From Hawksworthiomyces lignivorus (lineage: Eukaryota; Ascomycota; Sordariomycetes; Ophiostomatales; Ophiostomataceae), in the NCBI GenBank assembly GCA_002917075.1, contig NTMA01000134.1, positions 1 to 64,000 on the forward strand: a stretch of 64,000 nt of DNA. Direction: 5' to 3'. This document shows, piece after piece, positions 57,186 to 64,000 of the stretch (positions are counted from its first letter, which is position 1; each line of letters begins with the position of its first letter). The notes beneath the pieces were generated by a model. The model was not told where the DNA came from. It saw only the letters and a program-made list of their open reading frames with translations, and searched no databases. The position numbers and the translations under genes are program-made.

Positions 57186-58434
57186 TGTTTGAGTGATATT
57201 TGGGCGTTGCATGTTTTGTTCGGGGAAAAAATGAATGAGAAAATGGAGTACGAAGACGAGACCAAAATGAGAACCTCACATGGCGTATTTATTGCCTTCT
57301 CGAAAACGAGAAGTTTAGGCACCTGGCGGGCATAGCGATAGAGTTGAAATTCTGTGTACATCGTATTATTAGCAAGCTCTCACACTGTCAGATTCCTTCT
57401 TAACAAAGTCTATCCAACGACATTCTGTTATATGCCACGCTTATACGTAGGCCATTAGCACTTCACGCGTAAGGGATCCGCTTTGCCCCCTTTTCCACTT
57501 TGAACTCTCACCTTTCGTTCATCTTTAGTGATTGCGTCTTTCCTTGGTGGCCCGCTTTCAGTTTTTTCTCCTGGCTTCGATATAGCTATTTCTCTCTGGA
57601 TAGATCAGATTAGTTAGAGCCAGAGAAGCATGACCTTTTATTAGACACCCATCTTCCTCTGTAGCTATTACATGCTTCGTATGCTGTAACATTTCCTCAC
57701 CGATATTGAAGCCTATGACGCAGTGAACAGCAAGCGATGCTCCATCCTCCAACTATCCAGAGTGAACGCCGTGTTTCTGAGCTTCTCTATTTGTTTCATG
57801 CCTTTCATCAATGTGTATCCCTCCCTTTACCTAGCTTTTCCTATTGCATTCTTTGTGTTCCGATCTCCCTTGGTTCCCTCTGGCTGATATTAAACATGGG
57901 GTTAAACAGGCAGCTCATCGCTGTTGAAGCACCCTGTATTATTACGCTATAGGTCTAAGCTTCAGTGGACTGTATGCCCTAATACTACTGGCCATACTTC
58001 TAACCAACGTGTAAGAAATCAGCTTACCTAAACAAAACGTGACCCTAAGTGGCTGTGCAGAATTAAGGTTGTGGCTGCCCTTTCCAGCCTCCTTCCAGCT
58101 TCAAAGAGAGCAAAATCCTCACAGCTTTTTTTCTAAACAATTTTTTCTTCCCCTTCTTTTCCTCACTTCTCTCCTCATTTTCCAACTTCGTCTCCTCCAC
58201 CATCCCTCCCTCTCTACGCCCCGTAACCATCCTCCCCCCCTCTTCTTCCTCAAATTTCTCCTTCGTACTTCTTCTCTTCTTCTCCTTGTCCTCAAGTTCC
58301 TTATAAATATCCCTTTCTCGTTTCCTTCTTGTCCTTTTTCCTCGTCCCGTCTATCGATAGCCAGTCATATTGCGCGTCATTTCCCATAATCTGTCTTACC
58401 TCTTCTTCTATCTCTTCGAGGAACAGCGATCGAG
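57186..58434. other. intergenic, promoter and pyrimidine-rich leader of SCD6
   Basis: Between two plus-strand genes. The last 350 bp (about 58080-58430) are strongly C/T-rich on the plus strand, as commonly seen upstream of well-expressed fungal genes. No supported gene is seen. Confidence 0.6.
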
Positions 58435-60646
58435 ATGTCCGAATTCCTTGGGTACGCAATGCCTTCAACAATATGAATGCATGGCAACGTTAAAGGGCTG
58501 CAGGAGCTTCTAGCTCTTCTAGCTTGCCGTATCCCCCCAAGCTTGATTTGCCACTGTTGCTAACAGTTCCCCCTTGGCACAGAGCTCGAATTTCGCTCAT
58601 CTCTAAGAGCGACATCAGGTATGTTTGTTTAACACACTTTCTTCCTCATCTTGCCTGCCACGGTTTCTAATGCTTCAATAGATACTCTGGCGTTCTCCAC
58701 GAAATCAACTCTGAAGATTCCACTGTTTCTCTCGAGAATGTCATCTCGTACGGTACCGAAGGCCGAAGGGGCAAGCCTGAGGACGAAATCCCACCAGCCG
58801 ACCAGATCTATGAATACATCGTCTTCCGTGGCAGCGATGTGAAGGACCTCCGTATCGAGGAGACCCCTGCTGCGCCAAAGCTACCTTCTGCCGTCCCCAA
58901 CGATCCGGCTATTCTGGGGGTACGTATTTCTCTTTCTCTGCTTATTATTTCACACCAATGCCACCATGATGAAATATTTCGGATGTTAAACAATTTATTA
59001 CTGAATTGCGCAAACAAACCCCGTGTTGATATTTCCGTTGCCTTCCTTCTGATCTGGCTATGCTTAAATCTTTACTTGTATTCCCAAAGTTTACGAGTCG
59101 AGAGACAATGTCGCTAACATCTTGCCTGCGTCTCTTGTCCTAGGCTCGTCCTCTTCCCAATAATGCAAACAATGCGCCGTCTGCCTTCCAGCAAGGGCCG
59201 CCTCAGGGCCCTCCGCCACCGGGCGGCCCAGGATTCATGCCGAACGTACCCCTGCCTCCCAATGCTGGCGGCTGGGGACCCAATGGTCCATCGCCTCGCA
59301 ACTTTCCCTACCCACCACCACCTGGATGGTACCCCCCACAGGGTCCCGGCTTTGGGCCGTCTGGTGGTCCCGGTGTGCCTCAGTGGAATAACTTCTATCC
59401 TCCGGGACCGCAGCAACAACATCCCTTCCCTCCCGGTCCCCCGTCTGGTGTGAACAACGCCGGCCGGTCACCGCAGCCGCAACCGCAGCCCCAGCAGCAA
59501 CAAGCGCCCCAGCCGCCTCAGCCTGCCCAGCCGCCGCAGGCTCCGGAAGGAAAACCCTCCCCCATTGGTGCTGGTTCTGATAAGCAGAAGGGACCCGCGT
59601 CAGGACCTGTAGAACTGGAACCCAAGTCTCTCGGTCAGCCGCCTATGCAAGCCGCAGGACCAGTGCCAACAGGGCCAAGTGCTGACGCCAAGAAGGCAAA
59701 CAAGTCTTCCGCACCGGCCCCTAAGAAAGGCCCATCAGATGCGGCACCTGCTCTGCCAACTGGACCTAAAAATGCTACACGAATTGCTCCTATCGTCCCT
59801 CTTCCAGCCGGACTTGTCAACAGGTCTGCTGCACATGTTACGGCGACGGTTACTAAGCAGTCCGGGGATGCGTCTAACGCCGCAACTCTACGGGATGCGA
59901 CACAAGCTGCCAAGGCTGCTGTTGCTGTGGCTATGGCCAAGCTGGAGGGTGGCTCTGGCGCCGCAGCTGGACCTGCCGCACAAGCAGCAGTTCCTCCGCC
60001 GGCTGGTCCCGCTGCTGGTCAATTCACCAACGGCTCTTCTGCTATCGACAACCTGACCAGGAAAGTCAATGAGATGCGTGTCAACGCGGCTCGGGGAGGC
60101 CCCTCCAACAACAACTTCACCCCGAGAGGTCGCGGTGGTCGTGGCGGCTATGGCGGACACCGTGCACCCAAAGTGGAAGTCCCCGAGGCAGACTTCGATT
60201 TCGCTTCTGCGAATGCCAAGTTCAACAAGGAGGACGTGATCAAGGAAGCCATTGCCGGTTCACCTCTGGACGGCGAGGTGGCGGGTGCGGCTTCCGTCGC
60301 TCCGGTCAGCGCGCAGGCTTCCGACGCCGGTGTTGCGGAAGCCGATGCAGCTGACGTGCCCGTGGCATACAACAAGACGCGGTCTTTCTTCGACAACATC
60401 TCAAGCGAGGCGAAAGACCGGGCCGCTAACACCGGTCAGAAAGCCGGCGGCAGAGAATGGCGCGGCGAAGAGCAGCGCAAGAACATGGAGACCTTTGGCC
60501 AAGGTAGTGTCGACGGCGGATACCGCGGCTACCGGGGTCGGGGTCGTGGCCGAGGCCGTGGCGGATATGGTCGGGGTCGCGGCGGTGGCTACCGACGCAA
60601 CAACGCTAACAGCGACCACCAGCAACAGCAGGGCGTGCCGCAGTGA
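58435..60646 (+). CDS. SCD6: Scd6/Sum2/LSM14 family mRNA-repressor protein
   Basis: Exons 58435-58451, 58583-58618, 58682-58919 and 59144-60646 (introns 131, 63 and 224 bp) encode 597 residues. The LSm14-type domain fills 1 to about 80: MSEFLGARISLISKSDIRYS, GVLHEINSEDSTVSLENV and YGTEGRRGKPEDEIPP. Its first two coding exons are only 17 and 36 nt. A long Pro/Gln-rich linker follows, then the FDF box (EADFDFASANAKFNKEDV, about residues 445-462), a TFG box (RKNMETFGQGSV) and a C-terminal RGG region (GYRGRGRGRGRGGYGRGRGG). In yeast and animals these proteins bind eIF4G and the Dhh1/DDX6 helicase, repress translation and build P-bodies; the boxes seen here are the expected contacts. The RGG region is a likely arginine-methylation site. 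Splicing is supported by the perfect return to the LSm motif at each junction. Confidence 0.96.
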
Positions 60647-60931
60647 TCTGGATGCGGACTGTGTTCTCATTTTTCTTCCTTTTATGATTTCTATTTTCAT
60701 GTCTCTTGTTGACGGGTCGGTACGGTGGAAGGTTTTGATTCCCTTATTGGAGTTAAGGACTATATTGTCATGGCCTGTTTCATTTCCTCTAGTATGCACG
60801 GACTGATACCCTCATCCCAGTCCGGTATGGGGAAGCTGAAGCAAGGTCAGAGAGCCTCAAAGGGATTATGAGAGATGTTCTAAGGGGAGAAGGCAGGCAA
60901 AGTTATGGCGAAGCAAAAAAAATCTTTTCTG

Positions 60932-60959
60932 TTTTTTTTTTTTTTTTTTTTTTTTTTTT
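60932..60959. repeat. poly-T tract (28 nt)
   Basis: An uninterrupted T run about 285 nt past the SCD6 stop. Possibly an old retroposed poly-A tail, possibly slippage; the flanks do not decide. Confidence 0.9.
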
Positions 60960-61118
60960 GGGTTGGGATGCTTCTGCTTCACAGTTTTACGCGTGCTTTG
61001 TTTAATTCAAATGGGACGCCGCAAGTGATGACGACTATTAACGAAGGGATCTCTTTTCTTTTGTCTCCCAGCTCGTTTTTCTTGCTTTCCCAACGGGTTT
61101 CAATTGTGCGCATTTCGC

Positions 61119-61140
61119 TTTTTTTTTTTTTTTTTTTTTT
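61119..61140. repeat. poly-T tract (22 nt)
   Basis: A second long T run, 160 nt after the first, in the same non-coding stretch. Confidence 0.9.
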
Positions 61141-61802
61141 GCTGCATGACGATTGTTTCTAGTAGCATCGGGATTGAAAGGCAAACGCGGGCATCGCAGA
61201 GATATCTATATATCCACGAAGTTTCTTGTTTTTACTACTTTTTTCTTTCTCTCGATTTATTTTTCAAACACCAAAGCGGGATGGGATGTATTTGAATAGC
61301 AGCGTTCACGGGAGCAGCAGACCTGGTCATGTGAACGGGAGCCTTATGCCTAGTGAACGAGAGCAAGGAAAACGGACCAAACGACTGAAAGACGTGAACT
61401 CATCAAGTAGCATTTGGTGTTCTCTTCATTTGAAGCTCACCTTGGTGTATCATAAAAAGAAATGAGGGCGTGGGCAACCACGGTAGAGCCAATATATGTT
61501 GCTCTGAGAAGTGTAAAGAACACAATGAACCATATGAGATCTGAAGTTCCCAAAGGCACTTATCTACGAAGTATAAAAGTTGGCAATATCTTAGCATAGT
61601 CTTCCTGATGATGTGGCAAGAAAAATACAGATATGCCCCCTTTTTACTGCTCGCGATCTTCTGTTCTGTCTGCTGCCAGTTCATCGCGCATTGCTTCCAG
61701 TGAAAAGGTGCTGGAAACTAGAAGAGGCATCTGACGATGCCAGTATCGACATGCCTTTCACATCGCTGACCTTGTTTTCAAAAAGTAAAGAAAGTTGAGA
61801 GC

Positions 61803-61815
61803 AAAAAAAAAAAAA
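61803..61815 (-). terminator. RNA polymerase III terminator of the 5S gene
   Basis: On the minus strand the 5S sequence runs directly into about 14 consecutive T, far more than the four or more T needed to stop RNA polymerase III. Confidence 0.85.
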
Positions 61816-61934
61816 ACGTACAGCAGCGGGTATTCGCTGGTCGTCACCGACCCAACTACTAATCCGCCGATTACTGGTTTAACTAGGGGAGAGCGGACGG
61901 GATCCCGTGCTTTCCAGTATCTATGGCCGTACGT
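61816..61934 (-). rRNA. 5S ribosomal RNA (dispersed copy)
   Basis: Read on the minus strand, 119 nt begin ACGTACGGCCATAG and end GCTGCTGTACGT, with the 5S hallmarks GGGATCCCGTCCGCTCT, GATTAGTAGTTGGGT and GACCAGCGAATACC. The 5' and 3' ends pair over nine positions (one G-U), although both differ from the more usual ACATACG / TGTATGT. TACTGG and CCAGTA form the next stem. Transcription is by RNA polymerase III using the internal control region; here the usual AGTTAAGCC reads AGTTAAACC. Single 5S genes scattered among protein genes are normal in filamentous ascomycetes. It may be a functional variant or an ageing copy, but the intact pairing and strong terminator favour function. Confidence 0.92.
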
Positions 61935-62307
61935 GGAAGAAGCCGGCTTCATTGGAGATTATGTAGGCTCGAAAACAGCGAGTACTAGAGGAGAACTCTG
62001 CTGTCTATTAGGCGTCTGCGGACACTCAAAGACGAGGATTCAACTCATAGCCTAGCAAAGCTGAAAACACGGTATAGGAAAACTGAGCTAGCTTTAGAGA
62101 GTAGATTTGTTCCCACAACCCTCAAAAAAAGGTCACATTTCGGCTTGCATATGCAATAAATTATCAGTAATGTAAGCTTATCTAGCTCTACCTGCCTCGT
62201 TCCGATTCGGGCTTGATAAATAGCAACGCTAAACGTTTCTTTTGGTATATATTTGTGATACAATTAAGTGATACACTGAGAAGACAGCCTGTACGCGACA
62301 ATCCACG
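61935..62307. other. intergenic between the BCD1-like 3' end and the 5S gene
   Basis: About 370 bp containing the 3' untranslated side of the minus-strand protein gene and the upstream side of the 5S gene. No further feature is seen. Confidence 0.6.
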
Positions 62308-64000
62308 TCATGCAGCTTCACTCTCCGACCCTTCGGACCATGAATCGTAAACGACGAGGCTAGGTTTGCCTGTAGCGGCTATGTTGCCGTTGGGACCATT
62401 TAATAGAGGAAGGGCTTCTTCTGCTCCTTCGTCTTTTTCTTGCTCCATGGCTACTTCGCCCTCTTCATCTTCTTCGTCCTCTTCCTCGCTGCTGCTTGTT
62501 ATCCCGCTGCTGCTCGTTTCGCTTTCCAGGTCGTCGTCTTCAGCCTGGTCGAGATTTTGGGCGCCAGCTATCTGAACAGTCTTTCTCTTTTTGGCTGGCC
62601 CCTGGTTGGTGGACAGCGGCCGCTTCCCGCGCGTCCACGACTGGCCCTCTGCAGCTGCTCTGTCGTCATCGTCGTCGTCCTCACCATCGACGACAATCTG
62701 CCGGGCTACTGAACCCAGAATGTGCCCAGGTGGCAGGCTAAGGCTATCATTTTCCTTACCGGCTCCGTTCGTGTCAGCTCCGGCCGGCTGTGGTGCAGGA
62801 AGCACGTATATTGTCGGAAATTCTAGTACGGCGCGACCCCGCAGGGCCGTGGCCAGTGTGTCGCCGGCATCGAGCGGGATGAGTTGCTTTGCGGGCGTTT
62901 TCTTGCGGGGGGGCACGCTGGCGTCGGAGTCAGACTCTGCTCCGCCCGCTGGCTCGTCTGCCAGCAGCGGCGGCCGCAGCAGGAAGTAGCGGACGTTGAA
63001 TTTCGCAGCACGGTGCTCTTCGTCGAGGCTACTGTTATCTTCTTCTCCGAGTGGCCGTCCAGCTGCGGCTGCGCTCTGCCAGGCCCCCGTAGCCGGGTTC
63101 TGGACAGCGTACGCAGTGAAAAACTGGCCGTTCGTCTCACTACTTGCACTTTCGTCGGGCTCCCCTCTTGCCGCCATGCGAGACTTGTTTGCTTGATTTT
63201 TCGGTTTTTGTTTTTGCTTTGGGTTTCTGCCGGTTCCGCGGACGACATCACCGTCGTCCCGCGCATCCAAGCTGCCGTCGGCCTCGTTCGCATCGCCGTG
63301 GTTGTCGTCCTCGCCCTCGTCGACGAGCTTCACGCCGTTCTTCTGGAGCACCCACGCCATGGTCGCTACGTAGGCGCGGAACAGCGGCACGTAGTCGAGG
63401 AGCCGGCGCAGGATGCGCGTTGGCGGCTTGGCGAGGCCGTCCTCGTAGACGAGCCACTCGACCTGCCAGTTGAGGCACTGGTGCCGAGGCTCTCTGCCGG
63501 CGCCAGCGCCAGCGCCAGCGCCAGCGGCAGCACCGCTGGTGGTGGTGCCGCTGCCGCTGCCGCTGCTGCCCGGCAGGGTGGCTACCGTTGTGCTGTTTTC
63601 CCGCTGCCGGGACAGGCCCTGCGGCGCGCCCAGCCAGCGGATGCCGTCGCGGCGGCACAGCGCGCGGACCTTCTTGTTGCTGGGCCCTGGTCCGCCGGGT
63701 GCGGACGGGCCAGCGCCGGGCGCGGGCCGCTGCTGCTGCGCGGGCACAAACCGCAGGTTCTCGCCGTACCAGCGCTCCTGGAGCACGGGCAGGGTCGACT
63801 GCTTGTGGCTGCTGTTGAACTTTCGGCCGTGCGGGGGGTGGTGGTGGTGGTGGGAGGAGGAGGAGGACTGCGCATCGGCACCGGGGCCGGCGATGCGCGG
63901 GCGCAGGTCGCGGGCGCGCAGCAGGCGGCGGTCGTCGACGACGCGGCGGTCGCCGCGGTCGACGGCGCGGTCGATGCCGTGCAAGAAGTTGTAGTCGTGG
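62308..64000 (-). CDS. Bcd1-like box C/D snoRNP assembly protein (3' part only)
   Basis: An open frame of about 564 codons runs in from the right edge, so the start and N terminus lie outside. The visible part begins HDYNFLHGIDRAVDRGDRR. It continues with VRALCRRDGIRWLGAPQGL and SRQRENST, then CLNWQVEWLVYEDG, a pattern I associate with Bcd1/ZNHIT6 (RGI..LP.GM.R.KEN...W..EW). The second half is low-complexity and acidic, with DDDDDD and EEEDEEDEEGE runs and a basic nuclear-signal-like PAKKRKTV. Bcd1 proteins carry an N-terminal HIT zinc finger and are needed for box C/D snoRNA stability. The finger would lie beyond position 64000, so the call is not confirmed here. Ser/Gly/Ala and His repeats are unusually long for the family. 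Confidence 0.68.
   Translation of the reverse strand, partial: HDYNFLHGIDRAVDRGDRRVVDDRRLLRARDLRPRIAGPGADAQSSSSSHHHHHPPHGRKFNSSHKQSTLPVLQERWYGENLRFVPAQQQRPAPGAGPSAPGGPGPSNKKVRALCRRDGIRWLGAPQGLSRQRENSTTVATLPGSSGSGSGTTTSGAAAGAGAGAGAGREPRHQCLNWQVEWLVYEDGLAKPPTRILRRLLDYVPLFRAYVATMAWVLQKNGVKLVDEGEDDNHGDANEADGSLDARDDGDVVRGTGRNPKQKQKPKNQANKSRMAARGEPDESASSETNGQFFTAYAVQNPATGAWQSAAAAGRPLGEEDNSSLDEEHRAAKFNVRYFLLRPPLLADEPAGGAESDSDASVPPRKKTPAKQLIPLDAGDTLATALRGRAVLEFPTIYVLPAPQPAGADTNGAGKENDSLSLPPGHILGSVARQIVVDGEDDDDDDRAAAEGQSWTRGKRPLSTNQGPAKKRKTVQIAGAQNLDQAEDDDLESETSSSGITSSSEEEDEEDEEGEVAMEQEKDEGAEEALPLLNGPNGNIAATGKPSLVVYDSWSEGSESEAA

Larger units (their letters stand above)
60647..61802. other. intergenic with T28 and T22 runs
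   Basis: Downstream of SCD6. Two long T runs (60932-60959 and 61119-61140) lie within 190 bp of each other. No supported gene is seen. Confidence 0.65.

Noticed and set aside
55578..57196. Long open frames on both strands (up to 421 codons) overlapping the seven-helix membrane protein
   Set aside because: They are shadows produced by the extreme GC-ending codons of the real exon, are Arg/Pro/Ala/Gly-rich, and lack helices or domains.

Overview
This window is nuclear DNA from a filamentous ascomycete (Pezizomycotina). The evidence is short introns of about 56-224 bp with GT-AG ends and fungal branch sites (CTGAC, ACTAAC), pyrimidine-rich leaders, wide intergenic spaces, one dispersed 5S rRNA gene outside any rDNA unit, and fungus-specific families (Mnn4-type LicD, DUF1996, ABCG half-transporter, Scd6/Sum2, Eme1). 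A sordariomycete, perhaps of Hypocreales, is my impression only; no marker here fixes the species. I see no insertion sequences, CRISPR arrays, viral genes or complete transposons.

Layout from left to right: a signal-peptide, single-pass Ser/Ala/Gln-rich protein (977-3001, minus); a 954-residue fungal protein of unknown function with a probable GC-AG intron (5446-8368, minus); the K/HDEL receptor ERD2 (9125-10000, minus), divergent from a ubiquitin-like/WLM metalloprotease (11112-12350, plus); a LicD/Mnn4-like protein (13160-14273, minus); the Eme1/Mms4 subunit of the Mus81 nuclease (18622-21378, minus); a gene-poor stretch of almost 10 kb; a kinesin-4-like motor of 1850 residues (31136-36933, plus); a DUF1996 secreted protein (37928-39129, minus), divergent from a small secreted 10-cysteine protein (40027-40438, plus); an ABCG half-transporter (41527-43463, minus); a second gene-poor stretch of about 7 kb; a DENN-domain Rab-exchange-factor candidate (50636-53639, plus); a seven-helix membrane protein (55298-57185, plus); the P-body translational repressor Scd6/LSM14 (58435-60646, plus); a 5S rRNA gene (61816-61934, minus); and the 3' part of a Bcd1-like box C/D snoRNP assembly factor (62308 to the window end, minus).

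The genes do not form one pathway. Loose themes are secretory-pathway and membrane traffic (ERD2, DENN, kinesin, LicD, ABCG) and RNA biology (Scd6, Bcd1, 5S). Exon structures were rebuilt by hand from splice signals; each complete multi-exon gene closes in frame with lengths summing to whole codons.

No clearly new multi-gene system is visible. The observations most worth following are: nine perfect copies of TACGGAGTA (either strand), all intergenic; the dispersed 5S gene with a rewritten but paired closing stem; the small secreted cysteine-rich protein, whose stop codon lies inside a splice-donor-like sequence; four SUMO-interaction-like motifs in Eme1; a 60-nt stop-free in-frame intron in the DENN gene; the GC-AG intron; a perfect 20-bp inverted repeat; and a 26-G tract.
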